From Deltaproteobacteria bacterium (GTDB lineage: Bacteria > Desulfobacterota > DSM-4660 > Desulfatiglandales > HGW-15): a stretch of DNA of 64,000 nt. A program made the position numbers and the translations under genes. Below the pieces are notes generated by a model that had not been told where the DNA came from, did no database searches, and saw only the letters and a program-made list of their open reading frames with translations. Location of the stretch: NCBI GenBank assembly GCA_020060215.1, contig JAGVAP010000031.1:1-64000 (forward strand), given 5' to 3'. Every line of letters begins with the position of its first letter. The first letter of the stretch is position 1. Shown here one piece after another: positions 34,282 to 44,300 of this stretch.

Positions 34282-34430
34282 GAATTCTGTCCCCTTTCTT
34301 TGCAGGATGAGGAGCAAGGTTCTTGGCGAGCTGGGGGATAACATACCTGCAGAGGAAGGGACCCGCCATCCGTTTGAACCATGCATTTCTCGATGGGATG
34401 GATGTAAAGATTTCAATTTCAGCACCCATT

Positions 34431-34456
34431 GATCAAGATCACAGATCAAGATCACA
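34431..34456. repeat. Tandem 13-bp direct repeat GATCAAGATCACA x2
   Basis: Two exact head-to-tail copies end six bases before the -35 box of the IclR gene promoter. A candidate operator region. Confidence 0.6.
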
Positions 34457-34461
34457 AATGC

Positions 34462-34490
34462 TTGACACGGCCCGTCGCCTGTCCTATGGT
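34462..34490 (+). promoter_or_regulatory. Sigma-70 promoter for the IclR regulator
   Basis: TTGACA, 17 bases, TATGGT. Just downstream, AGAAC-ACAA-GTTCT (34503-34516) is a perfect 5+5 palindrome over the expected transcription start and is a candidate autoregulatory operator. Confidence 0.6.
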
Positions 34491-34520
34491 GGTTTTGTGA
34501 GCAGAACACAAGTTCTATAT

Positions 34521-35348
34521 ATGAAACCGATGACGAAGAAGAACAATCCACCGGAAGATCGCGATCGCTACCTGGTTCCGGCCGTGGAACAGGCCTCGCG
34601 CATCCTTTTCTGTCTCGCAGGGGCCGCGGCCCCTCACCTGAGCCTGACCGAGATCTGTGAACAGGTGTCCATTCACAAGAGCAAGGCATTTTCCATCCTT
34701 CGGACCCTGCAGAGATTCGGACTGGTGCAAAGGAACAGCGGGCGAGGCGGTTACTCTCTCGGTCCCGGGCTGATCACGCTCTCACGCAAATTCCTGGACG
34801 ATCTGAGCGCACCGAAGCTGGCCGGGCCCATCCTGGAATCGCTCGCGGCGAGGACCGGCAGCACCGCAGCCCTCGGGCTGATATCGGAAAAGGATGTATT
34901 CGTTGCTGCAAAGCATGAGGGGGAGCGCGACATCGGGTTCACACTGCGGATCGGGCATCGTTTCCCCCTCACCTACGGCTCCCACGGCAAGGCCATCGCT
35001 GCATTCATGCCGGAGGATGAACGGGAGGGGCTGCTCAAGGAAAAGAAGCTTTACTTTCACGGGAACCCGGCAGACCTCGACAGGGACCGCCTCAGACAGG
35101 AGCTCGACCAATGCCGTCAGAATGGATTCGCCGTGGACCTGGGAGAGATGAGACCAGGGCTGAACACCATCGCATCGCCGGTGATGGGCCCAAATAGGGC
35201 TCCCATCGGCTATATCGTCGTCCTTGGTCTTTTCGCTCCGGAGGCGTCGCAGGGGTTCGGCCGGCTGGTCGCTGAAGGGGCAAGGGTGCTATCGGAGCAG
35301 CTCGGAGCGCGGACCGACGCGGGGGACTCCAGGCGCATGGTTTCATAA
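34521..35348 (+). CDS. IclR family transcriptional regulator
   Basis: A 275-residue protein. The N-terminal winged helix (about 15-85; VPAVEQASRILFCLAG, SLTEICEQVSIHKSKAFSILRTLQRFGLV) is followed by the IclR effector domain (about 90-265) with AAKHEGERDIGFTLRIGHRFPLTYGSHGKAIAAFM and MRPGLNTIASPVMGPNRAPIGYIVVLGLF. IclR proteins typically control aromatic or small-acid catabolism. It lies 180 bases ahead of, and in the same direction as, the three-subunit reductase operon, its likely target. ATG at 34521; the transcript leader would be short. Confidence 0.93.
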   Translation: MKPMTKKNNPPEDRDRYLVPAVEQASRILFCLAGAAAPHLSLTEICEQVSIHKSKAFSILRTLQRFGLVQRNSGRGGYSLGPGLITLSRKFLDDLSAPKLAGPILESLAARTGSTAALGLISEKDVFVAAKHEGERDIGFTLRIGHRFPLTYGSHGKAIAAFMPEDEREGLLKEKKLYFHGNPADLDRDRLRQELDQCRQNGFAVDLGEMRPGLNTIASPVMGPNRAPIGYIVVLGLFAPEASQGFGRLVAEGARVLSEQLGARTDAGDSRRMVS

Positions 35349-35380
35349 ACACGATGATCGTGTCTTTTCCATCCCCCCTT

Positions 35381-35450
35381 CGTCCTCTTCGTCGCCTTCG
35401 TGGCAGAAAACAGCGGTGATCATCCACGAAGAGCACGAAAACACGAAGGT
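35381..35450. repeat. Inverted pair of family C repeat
   Basis: CTTCGTCCTCTTCGTCGCCT...TCGTGGCAG and CCACGAAGAGCACGAAAACA, ahead of the reductase operon. Confidence 0.6.
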
Positions 35451-35528
35451 GAAATGGACCAGGGTTTCGCCGGCTTATTTGTGAGAACGTGTACTAAGCT
35501 GTTACCGAAGAAAGGTGGAGGGATAATC

Positions 35529-36047
35529 ATGAAAACCAGGAAAAAAGCGACTGAAAGCCGCACCATACGGTTCATGGTCAACGGGAATCCTGTCGAGCTG
35601 GACGTCGGAGACGGGGCGGGTCGTGTAAGCCCTTCAGACACATTGGCCCACACCCTCAGGGAGACGCTGGGTCTTACCGGGACCAAGGTCTCATGCGACC
35701 ACGGCGCCTGCGGATGCTGCACCGTGCTCTTGGATGACCGGGCAGTGAACTCCTGCATGACGTTGACCGTTGAGTGCAACGGCAAGGACATCAAGACGAT
35801 CGAGGGTCTGCGCGACCCGGAGACGGGCACCCTGGATCCTCTCCAGCAGGCATTCATAGACCATACGGCATTCCAGTGCGGGTTCTGCACCCCTGGGATG
35901 ATCATGAGCGCAAAGGCGCTCCTCCAAGAAAACCCCGCCCCCACGGAAGACCACGTGAAAGAGGCGCTTTCCGGGAATTTCTGCAGATGCATCAGCCACT
36001 ATCAGGTGGTGAACGCCGTCATGTCGGTCTCCGGAAAGGCCAGGTGA
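35529..36047 (+). CDS. Xanthine oxidase-family [2Fe-2S] subunit (4-hydroxybenzoyl-CoA reductase gamma-like)
   Basis: A 172-residue two-cluster ferredoxin-type subunit (CoxS/HcrC family). The plant-type [2Fe-2S] site is CDHGACGCCTVLLDDRAVNSC; the second, helical [2Fe-2S] site is CGFCTPGM with CRC near the C-terminus. It passes electrons between the molybdenum and FAD subunits. ATG at 35529 behind GGAGG. First gene of an operon in the order small, large, FAD subunit, with gaps of 5 bases and a 4-base overlap. Confidence 0.92.
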   Translation: MKTRKKATESRTIRFMVNGNPVELDVGDGAGRVSPSDTLAHTLRETLGLTGTKVSCDHGACGCCTVLLDDRAVNSCMTLTVECNGKDIKTIEGLRDPETGTLDPLQQAFIDHTAFQCGFCTPGMIMSAKALLQENPAPTEDHVKEALSGNFCRCISHYQVVNAVMSVSGKAR

Positions 36048-36052
36048 CGCAT

Positions 36053-38350
36053 ATGGCCGACAAGTATAGATTCATCGGAAAGCCCATGGTGCGGAAGGAC
36101 GCGGTCGAGATCGTGACCGGCGGTTCGCGGTTCCTGAACGATATCCGGATGCCGGGTCTGATCTACGGGAAGGTGCTCCGAAGCCCGCATCCTCACGCCC
36201 TGATCAAAGGAATCGACAAGAGCAGGGCCCAGGGTCTGAAGGGGGTGAAGGCCGTCCTCACCTGGGAAGACGTGCCGGATTGGCGGGGAGGAACCCCCCG
36301 CGCCACAAGGATCCTCGATCGGAAGGTGCGCTATGTGGGTGATGCCGTTGCGCTCGTGGCCGCCGAAACCGAGGAGACCGCCAAAGAGGCCCTTCGGTTG
36401 ATCGAAGTGGAATACGATGTCCTGCCCGCAGTCCTGGAGATGGAGGAAGCCCTGAAGCCGGGCGCCCCGCAGCTCTACGAGGAGTTCCCCGGGAACGTGG
36501 TGACACCGGGTGTCCCCTTTTTCGGACCCAAGAGCCTGAAGGATGTCGTGATGGGTGATGTGGAGAATGGGTTCCGGGAGGCGGACGTCATCACCGAAGG
36601 GACGTTCGGGTACGAAAACATCCCGAACCCGATCCCCCCGGAGCAACCCGGCGTGATCGCGCTGTGGGAGGAGCCGAACCGGGTGACCCTCTGGGTCTCG
36701 AACCAGGCATCGTACATGGACAAGATCACCCTCTTCCACACCTCCGGAAGATCGATCGAGGCGAGGACCATCGGCGGCCCCTGCGGGGGCAGCTACGGCT
36801 CCAAGTTCATGTCCTGGCAGATCCAGAGCTATGCGACGCTGTTGAGCCGGGCAACGGGAAAGCCGGTAAAGATGGTGATGACCAAGGAGGAACACCTCGC
36901 CACCTTCACCCTGAGACCTTCCTCGCGCATCAGGGCAAAGGTAGGCATGAAACGGGACGGGACCGTCACGGCCGTGGCCGGAACATGGATGATCGACACG
37001 GGTTACTACTCCATGACCACGCAGTCCCAGGTCGCCGTGGGGGCCGGGGAGGTCCAGATCATGGTCCGATGCCCCAACTGGGACCTGAGGAACGTGATCG
37101 TCTGCACGAATCGGAACGCATCGGGGATCGTCAGGGGGTTCGGCGGCCAGGAGCTGAAGTGCTGCCTCATCCCCCTCCTGAGCCTGGCCATGGAAAAGGC
37201 GGGGGTGGACCCCCTGGAGTTCCTGAAGAAGAACTACGTGAAACCGGGGGACGGCTATTTCTGGCGGGACGGCATCTGGTACGAGTACAGGGGCGTGGAC
37301 TACACCAGGGCCATGGAAGAGGGAGCGGAACGGTTCGGATGGAAGGAGAAGTGGAAGGGGTGGCTCCAGCCCTCCTCCGTGGATGGGGTGAAACGGAGAG
37401 GGGTCGGGGTAGGCGTACATGGCAACGCCGACATCGGTGAAGATGCGTCCGAAGCATACGTGCGGCTGAACCCGGACGGATCGGCCATGGTCTTCTCCTG
37501 CGTGACGGAGCACGGCACAGGGCAGAGGACGAATTTCCTCAAGATGGTGGCGGAGGTTCTTCAAATCCCCCTGGAGCGGGTCTCGATCACCCCCTCGGAC
37601 TCTCTCGTCAATCCGTACGAGTTCGGGCCTGCGGGGTCGAGGGGCACCTATGCCATCGGCAGCGCTGTGATTGCAGCGGCGGAAGACGCAAAGAAGGGCT
37701 TGTTCGAGATCCTCGCCCCTCGCCTGCACGCCGGTCCGGAGGACCTGGACACGGCGGACGGATTCGTGTTCCTGAAGTCCGATCCGGAGAAACGAATTCC
37801 CTGGAAGGCGATGGGGGTAGACCGGACCTGTACGGGGTTTGGGAGGTTTTCACCGGACTATACGCTGAGCAATTGCATGATGACCTTTGTGGAGGTCGAG
37901 GTGGACACCGAGACCGGGAAGGTGGATCTGGTCCGCGTCGTGAATACAACGGACGCCGGAAAGATCATCGACCCTCCCGGACTGGAAGGGCAACTCAACG
38001 GCTGCCTCGGGTCCGCGGGCATCGATACGGCCATCTTCGAAGAGACGATCATTGACCGCCGTTCCGGGCACATCATGAACGCGAACCTGATCGAATACAA
38101 GTGGAGGACTTCTCTCGAACTGCCGCCGATCGAGAACGTGGTGCTGGAAACGCCTATCGACAGCCACCGCTTCCGTGCCGTGGGTGTCGGGGAGGTCGCT
38201 ACCTCCCCCGGGCCCTCGGCGGTGCTCATGGGCGTTTCAAATGCCATCGGCACATGGGTCCATGAGTACCCGATGACCCCCGAAAGGGTCCTCAAGGTGC
38301 TCGGCAAGGTGAAGCCCAGGATGCGAAGAGCGAAAGGAGGAGAGGCATGA
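36053..38350 (+). CDS. Xanthine oxidase-family molybdopterin-binding subunit (4-hydroxybenzoyl-CoA reductase alpha-like)
   Basis: A 765-residue molybdenum-cofactor subunit, normal length for CoxL/HcrA-type enzymes. The N-terminal a/b hammerhead domain (to about 130) is followed by MoCo motifs GGPCGGSYGSKF, VRGFGGQELK, TEHGTGQRTNFLKM and the C-terminal GVGEVATSPG, whose Glu is the expected active-site base. The subclass is set by the FAD subunit next door, which has the 4-hydroxybenzoyl-CoA reductase loop. Could hydroxylate or dehydroxylate an aromatic or heterocyclic substrate. ATG at 36053. Confidence 0.92.
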   Translation: MADKYRFIGKPMVRKDAVEIVTGGSRFLNDIRMPGLIYGKVLRSPHPHALIKGIDKSRAQGLKGVKAVLTWEDVPDWRGGTPRATRILDRKVRYVGDAVALVAAETEETAKEALRLIEVEYDVLPAVLEMEEALKPGAPQLYEEFPGNVVTPGVPFFGPKSLKDVVMGDVENGFREADVITEGTFGYENIPNPIPPEQPGVIALWEEPNRVTLWVSNQASYMDKITLFHTSGRSIEARTIGGPCGGSYGSKFMSWQIQSYATLLSRATGKPVKMVMTKEEHLATFTLRPSSRIRAKVGMKRDGTVTAVAGTWMIDTGYYSMTTQSQVAVGAGEVQIMVRCPNWDLRNVIVCTNRNASGIVRGFGGQELKCCLIPLLSLAMEKAGVDPLEFLKKNYVKPGDGYFWRDGIWYEYRGVDYTRAMEEGAERFGWKEKWKGWLQPSSVDGVKRRGVGVGVHGNADIGEDASEAYVRLNPDGSAMVFSCVTEHGTGQRTNFLKMVAEVLQIPLERVSITPSDSLVNPYEFGPAGSRGTYAIGSAVIAAAEDAKKGLFEILAPRLHAGPEDLDTADGFVFLKSDPEKRIPWKAMGVDRTCTGFGRFSPDYTLSNCMMTFVEVEVDTETGKVDLVRVVNTTDAGKIIDPPGLEGQLNGCLGSAGIDTAIFEETIIDRRSGHIMNANLIEYKWRTSLELPPIENVVLETPIDSHRFRAVGVGEVATSPGPSAVLMGVSNAIGTWVHEYPMTPERVLKVLGKVKPRMRRAKGGEA

Positions 38351-39327
38351 GATCTTTTACCCACATCAGCGCAGCCGATATCCAGGAGGCATCTTCCCTG
38401 CTTCGCAGGTACAAGGGAAGGGCGGTCCTCAATGCCGGAGGGACCGATCTCCTCTCCACCCTGAAGGGAGAGCACCTGTTCGAGTATCCGGAAGCCGTGA
38501 TCGACATCAAACCCATCCGCGGACTCGATTCGATCGCCGAAAAGGATCATGTCCTGGAGATAGGGGCCCTGGCGAGGCTTGCGGACATCGCGAAGTCCCC
38601 GCTGATCCAAAGCCGCTACGGCTGTATGGCAGAGGCCGCCCTGACCGTGGCGACCCCCCAGATCCGAAACGCCGCCACCCTCGGCGGCAACCTCTGCCAG
38701 GACGTGCGCTGCTGGTACTACCGATACCCGCGGCACATCGGCGGACCGATCGCCTGTCTTCGCAAGGGGGAGGGGCGGTGTCTGGCCGTGACGGGGGACA
38801 ATCGGTACCATGCCCTCATGGGGGCGAGGAAGTGCTTTGCCGTATGCCCCTCCGATACTGCGGTCGCCTTGGCGGCCCTGGACGGCAGGGTCAGGATAGG
38901 AACCGGAAAGAAGGAGAGAGTCGTTCCCGTGACCGAGTTTTTCGGCCCCCTTGGAAACAGCCTCAAGGCCGGTGAAATGGTCACATCCGTCGAAGTCCCC
39001 CGTCTCCAGGGCGCGGAGCGGCAGACGTTCCTGAAGTTCACCCTGAGGAAGCCGGTGGATTTCGCCATTGTGAGCGTCGCATGCATGATCCGGACGGATC
39101 AGGGCGCGTGCGCCGATGTTCGGATCGCCCTGGGCGCGGTCGCTCCAGGGCCCGTGAGGGCGGGAAAGGGAGAGGATCTCCTCAAGGGGAAGGCGATCAC
39201 GCCGGAGCTGGCCGAAGAGGCGGCGCAGATTGCCCTGGCAGATGCCAAGCCCCTCAGCCAGAACGGGTACAAGATTCAGATCGCGAAGACGCTGGTGAAG
39301 AGGGCGATCCTCGCGACCGCAGGATAA
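38347..39327 (+). CDS. FAD-binding subunit with extra [4Fe-4S] loop (4-hydroxybenzoyl-CoA reductase beta-like)
   Basis: A 326-residue CoxM/HcrB-family subunit. FAD loops are VLNAGGTDLLSTLKG (about 28-42) and ATPQIRNAATLGGNL (about 102-116). An insert then carries cysteines at 117, 122, 137, 145, 163 and 167 (NLCQDVRCWYY, IACLRKGEGRCLAV, RKCFAVCPSD). Ordinary CO dehydrogenase or xanthine oxidase FAD subunits lack this; 4-hydroxybenzoyl-CoA reductase beta uses such a loop to hold a [4Fe-4S] cluster that lets it run in the reductive direction. This is the best clue to the complex's role. The start overlaps the large-subunit stop by four bases. Confidence 0.9.
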   Translation: MRSFTHISAADIQEASSLLRRYKGRAVLNAGGTDLLSTLKGEHLFEYPEAVIDIKPIRGLDSIAEKDHVLEIGALARLADIAKSPLIQSRYGCMAEAALTVATPQIRNAATLGGNLCQDVRCWYYRYPRHIGGPIACLRKGEGRCLAVTGDNRYHALMGARKCFAVCPSDTAVALAALDGRVRIGTGKKERVVPVTEFFGPLGNSLKAGEMVTSVEVPRLQGAERQTFLKFTLRKPVDFAIVSVACMIRTDQGACADVRIALGAVAPGPVRAGKGEDLLKGKAITPELAEEAAQIALADAKPLSQNGYKIQIAKTLVKRAILATAG

Positions 39328-39384
39328 AGTCGCGGCCGGCAGCCTCCGGATGTGAGATGCCGCGTTATTTCGTGGCTCCGGCCC

Positions 39385-39463
39385 GCCATCGCAAGCGGAG
39401 CTTGCTCCTCCGATTCAATTCATTCTTCATTCTTCAAGGAGCAAGCTCCCGGTTGCGATGGCC
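39385..39463. repeat. REP-like inverted pair, family A, copy 6
   Basis: CCATCGCAAGCGGAGCTTGC and CAAGGAGCAAGCTCCCGGTT...GCGATGG form the pair, downstream of the reductase operon. Confidence 0.7.
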
Positions 39464-39480
39464 TGCTTCTTCGAATTGAA

Positions 39481-39513
39481 CCCGGGCGAATGCATCGACT
39501 GCATTCGCCCGGG
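39481..39513 (-). terminator. Perfect 14-bp inverted repeat, probable terminator of the PEP-CTERM gene
   Basis: CCCGGGCGAATGCA, a five-base loop, then TGCATTCGCCCGGG, eight bases after the PEP-CTERM stop on the minus strand. The following TTCAATTC is only weakly U-rich, so it may be Rho-assisted or serve the convergent reductase operon as well. Confidence 0.55.
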
Positions 39514-39521
39514 GGGAAAAA

Positions 39522-40178
39522 TCATTTCATCCTGCGAAAACCAAGCATCCCCAGAAGGCCGAAACCCAGGAGCAGAAGCGTGCCCGGCTCGGGCACGGCC
39601 TGGGTCTGAATATCCACCGAGGCGAACCCGAACAACTCACCATCAAAATTCCTGGTACCAAAAACCTGTGTGAATGCGGCGGAAGATGTGGGATTCACAT
39701 TCAGCAGGAAAAACCCTCTGCTCTCCGAGAGGGAGAAAAGGGCTGCATCCTCAAGGACAATCGGGTTCGCACCCGGCCGCGGGATGGTTACATCCCCTGA
39801 AACGATGTTTGTCCCGGTATCGATCACAAAATCGTCTATGAGAAGGACAGATGTATCTCTGCTGAAACCAACACCGCTTCCCTCGTGTTGAATCGATGCC
39901 CCTCCACTTGCGCTCTGGGTTTCTCCTCCGGTAATGGGAAAGACGACTACCGGCCGGCCCAGCGAGTCGGTGCCGGTCAACTCTGCACTCCCCGTGGTAG
40001 CGATATTCAAGTTGTTGTTTCTGACGATCAGATCAATAGACCACACTGTCAACTCAGTCTCATTCCCAACAATTGGAACTGCCATTGCGTTGTTTGTGCC
40101 CCCGGCGAACAGGGCGGCCGCCATGATGAACAGAAAAACGAGGACAGAGCTTCGGGTGATTTTATCTCTGCATGACAT
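39522..40178 (-). CDS. PEP-CTERM sorting domain protein
   Basis: A 218-residue secreted protein. The signal peptide (SSVLVFLFIMAAALFAGG..., cleavage near NAMA) is followed by a beta-rich body and the C-terminal sorting signal VPEPGTLLLLGFGLLGMLGFRRMK (PEP motif, TM helix, basic tail). Such proteins are processed by exosortase and usually accompany exopolysaccharide production. No exosortase gene is in the window. ATG at 40178 behind GGAG. The body is not recognisable. Confidence 0.9.
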   Translation of the reverse strand: MSCRDKITRSSVLVFLFIMAAALFAGGTNNAMAVPIVGNETELTVWSIDLIVRNNNLNIATTGSAELTGTDSLGRPVVVFPITGGETQSASGGASIQHEGSGVGFSRDTSVLLIDDFVIDTGTNIVSGDVTIPRPGANPIVLEDAALFSLSESRGFFLLNVNPTSSAAFTQVFGTRNFDGELFGFASVDIQTQAVPEPGTLLLLGFGLLGMLGFRRMK

Positions 40179-40509
40179 AAGCGCGTCATCTCCTTTTTAG
40201 CCTAATACTGAAAAGCATCGGATGTTTTGGTAAGGGTTACATGGCAACATGGAGACTGGTTTCATCTGAGCGGTTCATCTGCAACACCCCTTTTCTCCCG
40301 CCGCCATCGCACGCATCCCCCCCGTGCGATGGGTCCATTACAGCATTCCTCCGCACGTTCTTAAGAGAGGTGCAGGCATGCTTAGGGGACCTGATGAAGA
40401 ATGATTCTGCGGCAGCTCCAAGGCCATTGGGGAGGTTGCTTAAAACGTATTCGGAGCGGGTCTTATTTGTGCGGGGTGCTCGCGTTAATCTGCAGTAGAA
40501 CGCCACGCC
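40179..40509. other. Intergenic region, no gene recognised
   Basis: Short readings on both strands (about 85-89 codons) have no family resemblance and weak start contexts. A conventional promoter for the PEP-CTERM gene was not identified. Confidence 0.4.
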
Positions 40510-41157
40510 CTAGGGGCCTTTCTTGGCCCCCAGCTTCTCTCTCACCTTTCGGAGGTCCTCGACGAAGAGACGGTATTCTTCGTGACGACGTTCCTCTTCG
40601 GGCATGCGGAGGAGGGCGGAGGGGTGGATGGTTGCGGTGATGTACCGGGCGGTCTCGTGCTCCAGGAACGCGCCCCTGATCCTTGTGACACGCGCCTCTT
40701 TTCCCATCAATGCCTGGGTAGCGGTGGCGCCGAGGCAGACGATGATGCTGGGTCGGATGAGGTCCAGCTCCGCATCCAGCCATGGACGGCATGCGGCGAT
40801 CTCCGGTCCCGACGGTTTCTTGTGCAGCCTTCGGCCGCCCCTTCTCTCGAACTTGAAGTGTTTGACCGCGTTGGTGATGTAGACGTCCTGGGGGTCGATT
40901 CCCGCCTCGATCATGGCCTTGTGGAGCATCTTGCCTGCAGGGCCTACAAAGGGTCTGCCCTCGATGTCTTCCCTGTCCCCCGGTTTTTCCCCGACCATGA
41001 CGATCCGCGCCTTTTCCGATCCCTGGCCGAACACCGCCTGGGTGGCGTCCCGGTACAGATCGCATCCGCGGCACCCCTGGGCCGACTTACCCAGGGTGGC
41101 GAGGTCCGCCCCCTCCGGGACAAAAGGCCTGGCCGAACGTGGCTCCTTTTTGGCCAT
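40510..41157 (-). CDS. UdgX-type uracil-DNA glycosylase
   Basis: A 215-residue family 4/UdgX uracil-DNA glycosylase. Cysteines 29, 32, 123 and 141 fit the [4Fe-4S] cluster. GEKPGDREDIEGRPFVGPAG is the water-activating motif region and HPSALLRM the C-terminal loop. The segment RRGGRRLHKKPSGPEI (about 105-120) matches the UdgX-specific loop whose His (here about 112) forms a covalent bond to the abasic sugar after uracil removal. ATG at 41157 behind GGAG. It follows the DnaE2-like gene in the same direction after a repeat-filled gap. Confidence 0.88.
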   Translation of the reverse strand: MAKKEPRSARPFVPEGADLATLGKSAQGCRGCDLYRDATQAVFGQGSEKARIVMVGEKPGDREDIEGRPFVGPAGKMLHKAMIEAGIDPQDVYITNAVKHFKFERRGGRRLHKKPSGPEIAACRPWLDAELDLIRPSIIVCLGATATQALMGKEARVTRIRGAFLEHETARYITATIHPSALLRMPEEERRHEEYRLFVEDLRKVREKLGAKKGP

Positions 41158-41182
41158 TTCCGTTCTCCCCCCGGGAAGCGTC

Positions 41183-41208
41183 TCACGCAAAGGCGCAAAG
41201 TCGCGAAG
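41183..41208. repeat. Family C repeat copy
   Basis: CTCACGCAAAGGCGCAAAGT and CGCGAAG. A related unit (41340-41362) lies within the last codons of the polymerase gene. Confidence 0.5.
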
Positions 41209-41333
41209 AGAGGGCTGAACAGGTCATCTCAGAGTCAAAGGGAGAGTTGTCAATGGCTGGAGATGCCGCCATTGAAAAACCTCGCCGCTCATGCGGGACG
41301 ATTCGGTTCTTTCTTTGCGGTCTGTGTTCTTCT

Positions 41334-44300
41334 TTAAACTTTAGCGTCTTTGCGCCTTCGCGTGAGACCCTCTTTTTTGGTTTTTCCGTACTTGTCCAGG
41401 AACCCGATCCACTTGATCGTCAGGCTCAGGGCCCCGAAGGTCTCTTCCACCTTTCCCTTGAGAATATAGCCACGATCGGGGTGCAGCAAATGGCAGTAGC
41501 GGTGGTAAACCGCGGGGAAGATCACCCCCTCGTAGATCCCTGTCCGGTCTTCAAAAGAGACGAACTGCATGGGGTCCCCGTCCTTGGTGTGCACGGTCTT
41601 TCTGGTGACCTGCCATCCGATGGCGGTGATCTCTTTTCCCACCCACTTCCGAAGGTCACGGGCAGGGACGTAAGAGATCCCTTCCAGCACGCGCCGGTAT
41701 CGATCCAGCGGGTGAAAAGAGAGGGGGAACCCCAGGGTCTCTATCTCGTGCCGGGCCATCAGCTCTTTGGAGTAGCCTTTGCCGTAAAATCCCCCCCGAC
41801 CCCCCTTTAAAAAAGGGGGGAGAGAAGAGGGGGCCCTTTCGTCGCCTCTCTCCCCGGGGGAGAGAGGCGCGGGCTTTCTGGACCGATCCGTCCGATCCGA
41901 CTGATCCGGCCCATCGGTCGGATGCCCGCTCCCCGGTGCTCCAGAAGGTCTCTTGGCTTTCCCCCCTTTTCCAAAGGATGTCTCTGTTTCCCCAAAGAGG
42001 CTCAGCGAGCGGTTCCGGTCGGGGGTGTCGAAAAACCGGAGCGCCTTCCACATGAGCTCCGGCCGCGCATCTCTCCCGGAGACAGGATCGAAGCATCCCG
42101 CCTTGATCAGCACCCGCACGTCCTGAAGGTGCATGCGGGAGCCGACCCGCTGCAGGAACTCCTCGAAAGAGACGAAAGGGCCGCTCCTGGCGCGCTCGCG
42201 GATGATCGCCTCTTTGGCCTCCCGGCCCATCTCGCGAAGCTGCATGAGCCCCATCCGGATCTCCCGGTCCTTTCCGGTGTACTTCATCCCGCTCAGGTTG
42301 ATGTGGGGAGGCAGCACCCGAAGCCCCATCCGCCTCGCCTCGGAGAGGTACCCGAAGGTGGAATAGTATCCCCCCCCGTTGGAGATGACCGAGGCCATGA
42401 ACTCGGCAGGATAGTGGGCACGCAGGAAGGCGGACTTGTATGCGACCATGGTGTAGCTCGCGGAATGGGGCTTGCAGAAGCTGTACCCCTCGAACCCCAT
42501 GATCATCTCCCAGACCTCGTCAATGATCTCCATGTCCACCCCCCGCTCCTGTGCGCCTTTGGCGAACTGGAGGCAGAAGTCCTGAAGCTTCTTGCGCTTG
42601 TGTTTCTTGCTCACGATCTTTCGAAGGGTGTCCGCCTCGCCGGCGGAGAACCCGGCCATCTGCATGGCGGCGAGGCTCAGCTGCTCCTGGAAGACCATGA
42701 GCCCGAGGGTCTCCTGGAGCACGGGGAGGAGCAGAGGGTGGGGGGGGGACCAGGGCTCGCCATGGAGCCTGGACACCCAGGTGTGGATCACCTTGTTGGA
42801 GGCCGGACGGATGATGGAGGTGACCACCACATTGAGGTGGAAGTGGTCCATCCGGACGTATTCTTCAAAGGAGAACCTGGAGGCCACCTTGGTGAGGAGC
42901 TGGCGGGTGGCGGGGCTCTCGAAATAGAAGACCCCGAAGGAGTTCCCGTCGTAGAAGGTGCGGACGGCGCCGGGGTCATGGATGGGGTTCAGGTTCGGGT
43001 ACTCGATCCGCCGGCCGTAATTCTTCTCCACCAGGTCCAGGGTGTCGCGGATGACCGCCAGGCTCCGGTTCCCGAGGATATCGATCTTGACCAGCCCCCC
43101 CTCCTCCACGGAGTCCTTTTCCCACTGGAGCACCTGGAGCCCGCTCGCCGAGATCTCCACCGGGCAGTACCGGCGGATCTCGTCCGGGACAATGACCAGC
43201 CCGCCGCAATGGGTGGAGAGGTGGTCGAAGCGGGAGTCCAGTTGCACGGCCGAGTCCAGGATCTCGTCCCAGGGGCCGTCGAAATCGTTGCCCCGCATGC
43301 GGGGGTGATCGGGCAGGCTCCTGTAGACCTTCCCGAGGTTCCACATGAACCCGATGTTCCTGGTGACCCGCCCGATCTCCGCATCGGTGAGGCCCATGAC
43401 CTTGGAGACCTCCCGGATGGCCGAGCGGGCGGCATAGGTGTTGTGGTTGGCCACCATGGCGGCGCGGCGGGTCCCGTATCTGGAGAAGACATAATCGATG
43501 ATCCGGTCCCGCTCGTCCCATGCAAAGTCCACGTCGATGTCCGGAGGGTCCTGGCGATCCGGGTTCAGGAAGCGCTCGAAGAAGAGGTTGTGGGCAATGG
43601 GGTCTACGTGGGTGATGCCGAGGGCATAGGAGACGATGGATGCCGCGGCGCTCCCCCTGCCGCAGGACTGGCGGGCCTTCCGGGTGATGTCCGCCACCAC
43701 CAGGAAGTAGTGGGCGTAATTCTTCTCCCGGATGATGGCCATCTCGTGGTCCAGGCGTGCCTTCACCTCCGGGGTGATCTCGCCGTAGCGGCGCCTGCAC
43801 CCCTCCAGCGCCTCCCGGTAGAGGGTCTCACAGGCCGTCTGGTCCTGCATCTCATCGAAGCAGGGGAACACGACCCGGTCCAGGTCCCAGTCCGTACAGC
43901 ATGCCTCTGCGATCCGGACCGTATTGTGGACGGCGGCCGGGGCATGGGGAAACCTCTGGATCATGTCCGAAGGGGAGGTGAAGAAGCTGGTCTCCCGGCA
44001 GAGCTGCTCAGGGGCCAGTCGGGAGAGTTTGGTATTGAGGGACACGGCCCTGAGCATCCGGTGAAGCGGGTAGTCCTCCTTCCGGAGGAGGTACACCCGG
44101 TTGGTGGCCACGGGCGGGATGCCGCTCCTTCGCGAGAAGGCATAGGCGCGGGCCATCCCATAGCCCGGAGAGACCTCGACAAAGAGGTCCTGTATCTCCT
44201 TTTTTCGCAGGGTTCGAAGGAGCCGCTCGTCGTCGGAAAGGACGATCAGCCCCTCCCGGCGCTCCTGGAGCCCGCGAACGAGGTCGAACTCGCCGTCACA

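Noticed and set aside
36002..37729. Long minus-strand open frame opposite the molybdenum subunit gene
   Set aside because: Shadow of the reductase large subunit; no domain or credible start.
40237..40506. Overlapping small open frames on both strands between the PEP-CTERM and UdgX genes
   Set aside because: No family resemblance, poor start contexts and mutual overlap.
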